This document shows, one piece after another, positions 1 through 5,290 of a stretch of 6,277 bases of DNA. The stretch comes from Burkholderiales bacterium (GTDB lineage Bacteria; Pseudomonadota; Gammaproteobacteria; Burkholderiales; Casimicrobiaceae). The stretch's first letter is position 1. Each line of letters opens with the position of its first letter. The position numbers were made by a program, and so were the translations under genes. The notes under the pieces were generated by a model, which saw only the letters and a list, made by a program, of their open reading frames with translations, searched no databases and was not told the DNA's origin. The stretch spans positions 1 through 6,277 of the forward strand of contig JAIRPA010000062.1 in NCBI GenBank assembly GCA_031257235.1. Direction: 5' to 3'.

Positions 1-461
1 AAAGGTTTAAATTCCGGATCCATCTTGACCATGAAATCCATGTTTTCAGGGCAATACTGCGCCCACGCTTCGGCAAGGGCGTCCGAGACTTCCGGTTGCT
101 CGCCTTCGAGCTTCCAAGGAATGTTTTCGCCGCTGAATAAGGCTTTGGCGTATTCCTTCAACGCCGCGCGATCATAGCCTTCGTCCGGACAGTGGAAAAT
201 CCCGCCCGCCATGCGGCTGTTCGGATAATGGGCGTTTGCCATTTGTTTTTCCAAGATTAAAACTTTGGCGCCGGCGTCGTGAGCTTCAATCGCGGCGCAC
301 GCGCCCGCGCCGCCATAACCCACAATGACCACGTCGGCTTCACGATCCCACTTTTTGGGGACGGGAGCGGCGGCTTGTGCCACACCGCCGGAGAGCGCCA
401 ACGCGCCTGCGCCGGTAACGGCAGTCTTTAAGAAATTGCGACGATTTTGAGTGCGAGACAT
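1..461 (-). CDS. Tat-exported FAD-binding flavoprotein (fumarate reductase/flavocytochrome c type), N-terminal part only
   Basis: Only the first 153 residues are present; the gene runs off the left edge. The start is an ATG preceded by AGGAG at about 8 nt. The N-terminus (MSRTQNRRNFLKTAVTG) carries a twin-arginine motif, RRNFLK, then a short hydrophobic stretch and an alanine-rich cleavage region (about residues 31-35). The enzyme should therefore be folded with its cofactor in the cytoplasm and exported by Tat. A Rossmann FAD-binding start follows at about residues 43-53 (DVVIVGYGGAG), then LILEK at about residue 70, the acidic end of the second beta strand that usually contacts FAD ribose. 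This order is typical of the FAD_binding_2 family: fumarate, urocanate and other enoate reductases, and ketosteroid dehydrogenases. No CXXCH haem motif precedes the FAD domain, so electrons would have to come from a separate cytochrome. The substrate-binding domain is outside the window and the substrate cannot be named. Family assignment is firm; reductase function is inferred. Confidence 0.85.
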   Translation of the reverse strand, partial: MSRTQNRRNFLKTAVTGAGALALSGGVAQAAAPVPKKWDREADVVIVGYGGAGACAAIEAHDAGAKVLILEKQMANAHYPNSRMAGGIFHCPDEGYDRAALKEYAKALFSGENIPWKLEGEQPEVSDALAEAWAQYCPENMDFMVKMDPEFKP

Positions 462-572
462 GTTTAATACTCCTTTTGATGAGGTTTATAGAGGGTTGTG
501 CGGCAAAATGAGGCGATCGCCACGTTCTGCGGTTTGGGGCTTCAAGCGAAGTATCATTTTGTGCGCAAGATG

Positions 573-601
573 ATTCTAGTCCTTGCAAATTGCATAAGCA
601 A
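573..601 (-). promoter_or_regulatory. Candidate sigma70 promoter of the flavoprotein gene
   Basis: On the minus strand TTGCTT (596-601) and TAGAAT (573-578) are separated by exactly 17 nt. The -10 matches consensus at 5 of 6 positions and the -35 at 3 of 6. The start would fall near 566, leaving a leader of about 105 nt before the ATG at 461. The region is AT-rich and there is no other gene on this side, so a promoter is expected here. The weak -35 overlaps a dyad (593-609), which suits a regulated promoter. Called by eye only. Confidence 0.45.
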
Positions 602-609
602 TACTTATG
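584..609. promoter_or_regulatory. LysR-type T-N11-A dyad beside a second small palindrome
   Basis: CATAAGcaataCTTATG (593-609) is a perfect 6-bp dyad with a 5-nt centre and contains the T-N11-A pattern (T595, A607) typical of LysR-type regulator boxes. It overlaps the candidate -35 of the flavoprotein promoter. A second palindrome, TGCAAATTGCA (584-594), abuts it on the promoter-proximal side. LysR-type regulators often control flavoprotein reductase and organic-acid transport genes, but no regulator gene is in the window. The match is to a loose motif, so this is an inference. Confidence 0.4.
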
Positions 610-649
610 AAACAATTGATATATATTGTTAATAAAAAATAATAACTAC

Positions 650-665
650 TTTTTTTTTGGGGGGG
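650..665. repeat. Homopolymer junction T9 then G7
   Basis: Nine T (650-658) are followed directly by seven G (659-665), six bases before the heptamer array of the 489-bp element begins. Such tracts are prone to slippage. It lies about 50 bp upstream of the candidate flavoprotein promoter and outside any gene, so it could mark an insertion boundary or simply vary between strains. Confidence 0.6.
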
Positions 666-707
666 CAGGAATTAGGGGTTAGTGGTTAGTGGTCAGGGAT
701 CAGGTGA

Positions 708-727
708 GGACGCCGCCTTCGGCGTCC
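708..727. repeat. GC-rich hairpin of the left element end
   Basis: GGACGCCG (708-715) pairs perfectly with CGGCGTCC (720-727) around a CCTT loop. The sequence block returns in inverted orientation at the right end (1101-1122) with one mismatch. Confidence 0.75.
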
Positions 728-737
728 CGCGCCGCCT

Positions 738-813
738 TTTTTACAAAAAACCATCAGGGTCTCCCTGTGGTTTTTTGCTAACCCCAACCGGCAAAAAGTA
801 TCACTTTTTGCAG
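738..813. repeat. Two-hairpin repeat, divergent copy 1
   Basis: Hairpin one (744-777) has an A-rich/T-rich lower stem of about 10 bp, an unpaired T at 754, an upper stem CAGGG/CCCTG and a 3-nt loop TCT. Hairpin two pairs GCAAAAAGT (791-799) with ACTTTTTGC (803-811) around a 3-nt loop. The plan is that of the copies at 844-924 and 5291-5371, with different bases in the upper stem and a shortened second loop. It is oriented as those two copies. Confidence 0.7.
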
Positions 814-843
814 TCGAGTGTTGTCGCAGAATCCACGCCGCCG

Positions 844-924
844 TTCCTACCAAAAAGTATCCGGCTGCGCCGGTGCTTTTTGGGTGACTTTCACCGCCCA
901 AAAGTAGGTTTTCACTTTTGGGCG
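844..924. repeat. Two-hairpin repeat, copy 2
   Basis: This 81-bp unit aligns without gaps to 5291-5371 (66 of 81 identical by eye). Hairpin one (850-883) has upper stem CCGGC/GCCGG, loop TGC and an unpaired T at 860. Hairpin two pairs CGCCCAAAAGT (895-905) with ACTTTTGGGCG (914-924) over an 8-nt loop AGGTTTTC that is identical in the other full copy. A small GGTGA/TCACC dyad (883-895) links the two. Confidence 0.75.
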
Positions 925-940
925 TTCCACAAAAGGGGGT

Positions 941-955
941 GACTGCGAAGCAGTC
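941..955. repeat. Short hairpin within the composite element
   Basis: GACTGC (941-946) pairs with GCAGTC (950-955) around a gaa triloop. The same stem-gaa-stem shape occurs at 4469-4485 in the transporter upstream region. Confidence 0.55.
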
Positions 956-1011
956 GGGGGTTTGTTTTTCGGGAGAAGCAAGCCTCGTCCGCGTACGCTT
1001 TTTAAAACCGG

Positions 1012-1050
1012 ATTGCGGGTCTGCCTGCCTACGGCAGGACTGCCCGCAAT
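1012..1050. repeat. Long interrupted stem-loop downstream of the TRAP gene
   Basis: ATTGCGGG (1012-1019) pairs with CCCGCAAT (1043-1050), and CCTGCC (1024-1029) with GGCAGG (1033-1038) over a TAC loop; a 4 by 4 internal loop separates the two helices. The bases just before it (1004-1019) recur inverted at 4511-4526 with one mismatch, so it belongs to dispersed repeat material. No T-run follows on either strand, so it is not a typical intrinsic terminator. Confidence 0.6.
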
Positions 1051-1101
1051 GACGAGGTGTGGAATCGCGGAGGCGAAGGTTTGATCCCGTGTTTTGCTTG
1101 C

Positions 1102-1123
1102 GGGACGCCGAGGGCGGCGTCCC
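1102..1123. repeat. GC-rich hairpin of the right element end
   Basis: GGGACGCCG (1102-1110) pairs perfectly with CGGCGTCCC (1115-1123) around an AGGG loop. It is the inverted counterpart of the hairpin at 708-727 and lies 24 nt beyond the stop codon of the TRAP gene. Confidence 0.75.
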
Positions 1124-1128
1124 CTTGG

Positions 1129-1160
1129 CTGATCACTGATCACTGATCACTGATCACTGA
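1129..1160. repeat. Tandem heptamer array overlapping the TRAP gene 3' end
   Basis: The plus strand reads CTGA followed by four exact 7-bp units of TCACTGA. Each unit junction forms the palindrome TGATCA. The array supplies the last three codons (Ser-Asp-Gln) and the TGA stop of the minus-strand transporter gene. A degenerate inverted array with the same number of units is at 672-703. Confidence 0.85.
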
Positions 1161-3030
1161 AACGCTTTTTGCCGCCCGCCCCGCGTTTGACGTACCAAGA
1201 ACGAACCCAGATCAGCACCAAGAGCACCACGCCGGTCAACACGAATTTCATTTCCGGTCTTAAGACCAGATACGCCGCAAACGCCAAAACCAAGCGTTCC
1301 CACCACGCAATCGGTCGGTTGATGTAACCCATCAACGCAAAGCCGATACAAAACAACACGGCGCAGGCACTGATGGTCGCCAAGACATTCTCCTGCCAAT
1401 TGCCCTGCATCAACAACCCCGGGTCATGGCAAAACGCATAAGGCACGATGAAGGCAAGAATGCCCAACTTGCACGCAATTAGACTTGTTTTCATCGGTGG
1501 TGATTCCGCAATGGAACTCGCGGCAAAAGCGGCAAGCGCGACCGGCGGTGTGATGTTGGACAAAATCGCGTAATAGAAGACAAACATGTGCGCGGCAAGC
1601 GGCAAAAAGCCCAATTTGATGAGCGCCGGCGCGCAAAGCGCGGAAGCAAGAATATAGGCGCCGGTCGTCGGCAAGCCCATGCCGAGAATGATCGAAATAA
1701 TCATCACAAAAAAGAGCGCCAAAAACGGCACATCATTCGTCAACATCAACGCCACGCCGGTTAATTTGCCGCCCACGCCGGTCAAAGACGCCGACCCCAA
1801 CACGATGCCTGCCGTCGCGCACGCAAGACACACCAAAGGAATGTTGCGCGTCCCAAGAAAAATGGCGTCGAAGATGGCAAGCGGACCCATCCGATGACCT
1901 TTGTTGAATAAGGACACCACCCACGCAATCGCAATACCGATCAAGCCGGCCAGCATCGGGGTATAACCTGCCACCAAAAAGTACACCAATCCGACGATTG
2001 GCAACAGCAAATACGCGCGTTTAAAAATGGCTTTTTTATCGGGAATCTCTTCGGGCGACAAACCGCGCATTCCGTTTTTGACCGCCGTCAGCCACACCAT
2101 CAATAAGACCGAACCGTAATAGAGCAAAGCGGGCAAAATCGCGGCAATCACAATGGTTAAATAATCCATGTGCAGAAACGACGCCATTAAAAACGCGCCC
2201 GCGCCCATCACGGGCGGCATCAGTTGTCCGCCGGAACTGGCCACCGACTCCACCGCGCCGGCAAACGCCGGACGATAGCCTAAGCGTTTCATCAGAGGAA
2301 TCGTAAACGAGCCGGTGCCATAGACATTGGCCACCGCCGACCCGTTGATCGAGCCCAATAAGCACGAACTCACCACGGCGACTAAGGCAGGCCCGCCGGG
2401 CAAGGCACCGGTCAAGGCTTTGGCGACTTCCATGAAGTAAGGTCCCGCGCCGCTTTTTTCCAAAAATCCGCCGAAAATCAAAAAGATGATCACGAAGGTG
2501 GCGGAAACGCCTAAGGGCGACGAAAAAATACCTTCGTCGGTGAGATAAAGATGCTCGATCACCTCGGCGTAATTAAAAGAACTGCCGCGCAACAAGCCGG
2601 GCATCTGATCGGCAAAAAACATGTATGAGCCGAACACAAAAGCCACCAGAACAATCGGCAACCCCACGACGCGCCGCGTGCCTTCCAACAACAATAACGC
2701 CAACACGATGCCCAAGACCACTTGCGGCATCGTCAACACATCCACTTGCTGAATGCGGTTGATTACAGACTCGTAATTTAAAACGACATAGAGCGAGGGC
2801 AAGGCAGAAACCACCGCCAATAAAAGATCGTACCAGGGGATTTTGGTTTCAATTTTGCCGGGCTTGGCGGGAAACAGTAAAAACGCCAGCGGCAAGATCA
2901 TCATCAAGTGTATGTTTCTTTGCAAAAACGATTCATAAGTACCGAACGCCGCCGTGTACAAATGAAAAAGTCCGATGATGACGATATAAACGTACACCAC
3001 CTTATATTGAAGAGCTTCGAGTTTTCGCAT
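1147..3030 (-). CDS. TRAP transporter fused membrane protein (4TM/12TM, DctQM-like)
   Basis: This 627-residue inner-membrane protein is the permease of a TAXI-type TRAP system, which imports organic solutes using an ion gradient and a periplasmic binding protein. The small DctQ-like part is fused at the N-terminus (about residues 1-140, four or five hydrophobic segments); the large DctM-like part follows. Family marks are GTGSFTIPLMKRLGYRP (238-254), SSGGQLMPPVMGAGAF (265-280) and GMGLPTTGAYILASAL (450-465), then HMFVFYYAILSNITPP (481-496). Extra helices fill about 545-610. Length and order match the 4TM/12TM fusion family, so it looks intact. The start is an ATG with AGGTG about 7 nt upstream. 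It lies 167 bp downstream of the binding-protein gene, a wide gap for an operon pair. Its last residues (SDQ) and stop are encoded by the heptamer array, so the original end may have been replaced. The substrate cannot be read from sequence. Confidence 0.95.
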   Translation of the reverse strand: MRKLEALQYKVVYVYIVIIGLFHLYTAAFGTYESFLQRNIHLMMILPLAFLLFPAKPGKIETKIPWYDLLLAVVSALPSLYVVLNYESVINRIQQVDVLTMPQVVLGIVLALLLLEGTRRVVGLPIVLVAFVFGSYMFFADQMPGLLRGSSFNYAEVIEHLYLTDEGIFSSPLGVSATFVIIFLIFGGFLEKSGAGPYFMEVAKALTGALPGGPALVAVVSSCLLGSINGSAVANVYGTGSFTIPLMKRLGYRPAFAGAVESVASSGGQLMPPVMGAGAFLMASFLHMDYLTIVIAAILPALLYYGSVLLMVWLTAVKNGMRGLSPEEIPDKKAIFKRAYLLLPIVGLVYFLVAGYTPMLAGLIGIAIAWVVSLFNKGHRMGPLAIFDAIFLGTRNIPLVCLACATAGIVLGSASLTGVGGKLTGVALMLTNDVPFLALFFVMIISIILGMGLPTTGAYILASALCAPALIKLGFLPLAAHMFVFYYAILSNITPPVALAAFAASSIAESPPMKTSLIACKLGILAFIVPYAFCHDPGLLMQGNWQENVLATISACAVLFCIGFALMGYINRPIAWWERLVLAFAAYLVLRPEMKFVLTGVVLLVLIWVRSWYVKRGAGGKKRFSDQ

Positions 3031-3120
3031 CTTTTAACACCTGACAAGTTATAAATATTATTCGCTTAAAAAAAACACCGACAAAAGAGGAAGGCTAAAG
3101 GTGAAGCGGTATAAACAATC

Positions 3121-3159
3121 GGGCGCGATGCCTGCCTGCCGCAGATCAAAATCGCGCCC
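3121..3159. repeat. Stem-loop between the TAXI and TRAP genes
   Basis: GGGCGCGAT (3121-3129) pairs perfectly with ATCGCGCCC (3151-3159) over a 21-nt loop that includes CCTGCCTGCCGCAG, similar to part of the stem-loop at 1012-1050. No T-run follows on the minus strand. In a shared transcript it could protect the upstream binding-protein mRNA or reduce read-through, giving more receptor than permease. It may also simply be dispersed repeat DNA. Confidence 0.5.
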
Positions 3160-3197
3160 TACGTTAAATCCTCCCGCGTTCCGAATGTTGATAAGTC

Positions 3198-4208
3198 TTA
3201 CGGCTTATCGGCAACGCTTTGCCAGAATTTTTGCGAGCCGGGATGACTGGGCAAGCCCTGCGGAAGAACCGTTTTGGGGCTTAACTCCTGCATGTCCGCA
3301 ATCGCGGCGGCAAGCGTTTTTTTGCTGTTCCACATCGACTTATTCAATTCATAGACCAGCGATTCGGGCAAATCTTTGCTCACCACGATGCAGGTATAAT
3401 CGCCCAGCGTTTTGACGGGTGTCGTCACACTCTTATAAATGCCGGGTTTGATTTCGTGGGTCACGGTGCCGTAAGCAGCCGCCACTTTATCGAGCGCGGC
3501 TTGTTCAATCGGCAATACTTGAATCGCCTGATTGCTTTCAATGTTCATCACGATGGAGGCAATCGGTCCCACCGAAAACGCGAAGACATCAATATGTTTA
3601 TCGGCGATTAAGTCCGCACCGCCTTCATAGGAAGCGTATTCCACCGTCCAACCTTTGGTTTTTTTGAGCGCGTCCGTGCTTAGGTTATAGCCTTTATTCA
3701 GAATAACTTTGACCGCAAATTCAGACGCGGTTCCGGGCTTTAAGGTGGCAAAACGCACTTTGTCTTTTTTGAGCAGATCGCCCAAAGACTTGATGTTGTT
3801 GGCTTTGGCGTAGTCGTCCCGAATGATGAAGTAAGTCACCTGCGTGTAGAGGTTCGCCATGATCACGGCGTTGTTGATGGTGCGATCTTTGAAATCTTCT
3901 TCGCGCTTCATCGCCGCGCCTAAAAAAGAAGTCACGGAAAAACCTAAGTCGCCTTTTTTGGAATCGGCATTGATGATGTTGGAAACGCCGCCACCGCTAC
4001 TGCTGGAAGTCGTGACGACTTCTTTGCTCCAAATGTCGGCCAACGCCGTGCCGAGCGCGAACCAGTTACCGCCCGGAGGACCCGACATAAAACGCAATTG
4101 ATCAGGCCAGCCGGTTTTATCGACCCCGCCGGCAGGCGCAGCCCATGAAAGCCCCGCGCACATCAGCGAAACCAACGACAAAGCAATAAAGTGGAAAAAA
4201 CGTTTCAT
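3198..4208 (-). CDS. TAXI family TRAP transporter substrate-binding protein
   Basis: This 336-residue periplasmic receptor captures the solute and hands it to the TRAP permease encoded next. The N-terminus is a Sec signal peptide: MKRFF, a hydrophobic core at about 6-20, and likely cleavage after LSWA (residue 23). The mature part opens with the TAXI mark FMSGPPGGNWFALGTALADI (residues 40-59), then GGGVSNIINADSKKGDLGFS (72-91), aligned with the usual TGGS-x-N-L and G-x-A-D-x-A segments. Later blocks include a hinge-like RFATLKPGTASEF (152-164) and DVFAFSVGPIASI (207-219). A serine-rich run (SSSSGGG, 68-74) is slightly unusual. The start is an ATG with AGGAGA about 5 nt upstream, a strong ribosome site. 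Promoter candidates lie at 4328-4356. TAXI proteins with known ligands often bind glutamate or other carboxylates; the ligand here is not determined. Confidence 0.93.
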   Translation of the reverse strand: MKRFFHFIALSLVSLMCAGLSWAAPAGGVDKTGWPDQLRFMSGPPGGNWFALGTALADIWSKEVVTTSSSSGGGVSNIINADSKKGDLGFSVTSFLGAAMKREEDFKDRTINNAVIMANLYTQVTYFIIRDDYAKANNIKSLGDLLKKDKVRFATLKPGTASEFAVKVILNKGYNLSTDALKKTKGWTVEYASYEGGADLIADKHIDVFAFSVGPIASIVMNIESNQAIQVLPIEQAALDKVAAAYGTVTHEIKPGIYKSVTTPVKTLGDYTCIVVSKDLPESLVYELNKSMWNSKKTLAAAIADMQELSPKTVLPQGLPSHPGSQKFWQSVADKP

Positions 4209-4253
4209 GAGATTCTCCTTAGCATTGAGAAAGCGGGTAAAAATACGGTGTCA

Positions 4254-4267
4254 CATTGCGGGCAATG
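4254..4267. promoter_or_regulatory. Perfect 14-bp palindrome in the TAXI gene leader
   Basis: CATTGCGGGCAATG consists of CATTGC and GCAATG around GG, centred about 50 bp upstream of the TAXI start codon. It could be an operator or a small mRNA hairpin. Its role is not determined. Confidence 0.3.
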
Positions 4268-4305
4268 CCCCCGGAAAGCCTTGGGTTTGGCGACATTGCA
4301 AAGGT

Positions 4306-4329
4306 TTCACGCGCGACGCGTCACGTGAA
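4306..4329. promoter_or_regulatory. Cluster of palindromes at the putative TAXI transcription start
   Basis: TTCACG (4306-4311) and CGTGAA (4324-4329) form an inverted repeat that encloses GACGCGTC (4315-4322) and overlaps TCACGTGA (4321-4328), both perfect 8-bp palindromes. If the promoter at 4328-4356 is right, this cluster covers the -10 edge and start site, where a repressor would act. No regulator is in the window. Confidence 0.3.
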
Positions 4330-4356
4330 GTTAAAAAAGATTGACCGGTTTGTCAA
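4328..4356 (-). promoter_or_regulatory. Candidate promoter and dyad for the TAXI-TRAP genes
   Basis: The minus strand has a perfect TTGACA (4351-4356) and, after 17 nt, TAACTT (4328-4333), which matches only 3 of 6 of the -10 consensus. The -35 is one arm of a dyad, TTGAC-N6-GTCAA (4341-4356), so a protein bound here would sit on the -35. Transcription would start near 4321, with a leader of about 110 nt. A strong -35 with a poor -10 and a covering dyad suggests control, but the assignment is by eye. Confidence 0.4.
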
Positions 4357-4442
4357 GGTATTTTTTAAGACATTGTCGTTTTATGATGCGACGGGGATGC
4401 AAATGACGGTGTTTCTGATGCCCGGGCTCTGGTTCCCGGAAT

Positions 4443-4552
4443 CCCGATCCCTGAAACACAGAATCCACACGCCGCGAAGCGGCGTCTATTGCGGCGATCG
4501 AAGGAAGCGACCCTCAATCCGGTTTTAGAGGTTCGGCAAAAAGTGAAAATCT
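4443..4552 (-). repeat. Degenerate relative of the 489-bp element, opposite orientation
   Basis: Read on the minus strand, four blocks recur in the order found at the right of the 672-1160 element. A hairpin-two fragment (4534-4552, CGGCAAAAAGTGAAAATCT on plus) has one mismatch to the inverse of 5353-5371. A block at 4511-4526 matches the inverse of 1004-1019 at 15 of 16. A GC hairpin ACGCCGC-gaa-GCGGCGT lies at 4469-4485. TCAGGGATCGGG (4443-4454 inverse) matches 693-704 at 11 of 12. It looks internally deleted. With the promoter and palindromes, it accounts for the gene-free stretch 4209-4572. Confidence 0.45.
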
Positions 4553-4572
4553 GCATTCGCGCCGGTTCGCGG

Positions 4573-4779
4573 CTAATTCTTTCTTTGTTTTTTTTCGTGT
4601 TTTGCGGCACGCTCGTGTATTTTCTCAATGCTTTGAGCATCCCACAGTTCACGTTGCCATTGTGTGTAGTCGAAGGTGTCGCGTTTCACCATACTGATAA
4701 ATCGCTCCGCATCCACCGCGCCTAAGGTCGCAATCAGAGCTTTCATGGCCTCAACGCGAATGGCATTATCTGTTCTCAT
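4573..4779 (-). CDS. Small protein paired with the PIN-domain protein, candidate antitoxin
   Basis: This 68-residue protein has no domain I can name with certainty. The body (about residues 8-50) looks alpha-helical, with a recognisable pattern GAVDAERFISMVKRDTFDYT (20-39) followed by WQRELW (41-46). I recall similar small proteins beside PIN-domain genes, but from memory only. The C-terminus (56-68) is very rich in Lys, Arg, His and Glu and probably flexible; such a tail might contact nucleic acid or the partner. The ATG lies 2 nt beyond the PIN gene stop, with GGAG inside the PIN gene's last codons about 8 nt upstream, so translation is probably coupled. In most VapBC pairs the antitoxin comes first; here the order is reversed if the role is right. 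The alternative is an accessory protein of unknown role. Confidence 0.6.
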   Translation of the reverse strand: MRTDNAIRVEAMKALIATLGAVDAERFISMVKRDTFDYTQWQRELWDAQSIEKIHERAAKHEKKQRKN

Positions 4780-4781
4780 GG

Positions 4782-5219
4782 TTAATTCTCCGTTTCCCTG
4801 ATGAAATCTATAGGGTTAATTATTTTAATATCTGTAAGGGACTTATTGGTCAGCTTGTGATCTGTTGTCACAAAATAACTACAACCACTCTTAATAGCGC
4901 AGGCAATGTGTAAGGCATCTTTGGGACGAATGCCATGTTTTACGATTTGATGACCAAGAGTCAAAATATCGTCCGAAGCCGGGCAATAAGAATCGGCAAT
5001 TTCTTTCCACAACGAAATAGCGTCTTTGATGTCTTGATAAGGGTTTTCACTATTCTCAAAATCGAGCATATACGACCAAACAAGAGAGTATTTTTTGTCT
5101 CGCACAGCGGATTGAATAAATAGTTTCGCTTCCGTTTCTAAGCGAATTTTCAATTGCTCTTGATCATCAAAAGGACGGTTAAAACTGCAGTTATCCAAAT
5201 ATATTTTCGTTATGCTCAT
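4782..5219 (-). CDS. PIN-domain protein, VapC-like putative ribonuclease toxin
   Basis: This 145-residue protein spans a single PIN domain, the Mg-dependent RNase fold of VapC toxins. It begins ITKIYLDNCSFNRPFDDQ, with the first acidic residue at Asp9. Other candidate active-site acids are Glu55 in SYMLDFENSENP, Asp101 in RPKDALHIA and Asp120 in FVTTDHKL. All the expected acidic positions are present, so the enzyme should be active. The ATG at 5219 was chosen because it sits closest to the conserved YLDNC start. A TTG at 5225 would add two residues and has slightly better spacing from a weak GGA. The gene is more AT-rich than aroC or the transporter genes, consistent with acquisition by transfer. 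Its neighbour is the 68-residue protein 2 nt downstream. The RNA target is unknown. Confidence 0.85.
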   Translation of the reverse strand: MSITKIYLDNCSFNRPFDDQEQLKIRLETEAKLFIQSAVRDKKYSLVWSYMLDFENSENPYQDIKDAISLWKEIADSYCPASDDILTLGHQIVKHGIRPKDALHIACAIKSGCSYFVTTDHKLTNKSLTDIKIINPIDFIRETEN

Positions 5220-5290
5220 GTACAAGAAAATCCAATGCTAAAAAACACATTCTTACAAATAAATACGGACGCGCGGTGCCCGCATTGCTT

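Larger units (their letters stand above)
672..1160. repeat. 489-bp composite element with inverted ends and a chain of stem-loops, no transposase
   Basis: The left end (672-729) and the reverse complement of the right end (1101-1160) have the same plan: four degenerate 7-bp units plus TCAG, a 4-6 nt spacer, then a 22-bp GC-rich hairpin block. The heptamer parts match at 24 of 32 positions. The hairpin blocks (708-729 against 1101-1122) match at 21 of 22. Between the ends lie two copies of a two-hairpin repeat (738-813 and 844-924), a small hairpin GACTGC-gaa-GCAGTC (941-955) and a long stem-loop (1012-1050). Open frames inside it are interrupted by this palindromic content and resemble no protein I know. 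The layout resembles a non-autonomous MITE-like element or a REP-type mosaic. No target-site duplication is obvious, because the right edge runs into the transporter coding sequence. This entry accounts for most of the gene-free stretch 462-1146. Confidence 0.6.

Noticed and set aside
513..520. GCGATCGC, the HIP1 octamer of cyanobacteria.
   Set aside because: I noticed it only once and the genes do not look cyanobacterial, so chance is enough.
340..615. 91-residue open frame on the minus strand overlapping the flavoprotein start.
   Set aside because: It overlaps the clear Tat signal and FAD-binding frame and covers the promoter; it is a frame shadow.
611..630. Possible FNR/ANR box upstream of the flavoprotein gene.
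   Set aside because: Only one half-site (TTGAT) fits; the other half does not match ATCAA. The AACAAT/ATTGTT dyad there is AT-rich and weak.
682..1143. Open reading frames on both strands inside the composite element (up to 98 residues).
   Set aside because: They are built from the hairpin repeats, resemble no known protein, and none has a convincing ribosome site; low-complexity Arg/Pro-rich translation is typical of such repeats.
1129..1160. Possible CRISPR array.
   Set aside because: The units are 7 bp and directly adjacent, with no spacers.
3068..3103. Intrinsic terminator before the TRAP gene, from a T8 run on the minus strand.
   Set aside because: Only a 4-bp stem (CACC/GGTG) with a 20-nt loop precedes the run; too weak to call.
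4256..4725. Open frames of 78-95 residues on either strand in the TAXI upstream region.
   Set aside because: They cross repeat fragments or the 68-residue gene and have no recognisable content.
5220..5225. TTG start for the PIN gene at 5225.
   Set aside because: The ATG at 5219 is closer to the conserved family start; the TTG remains possible because its spacing to a weak GGA is better.
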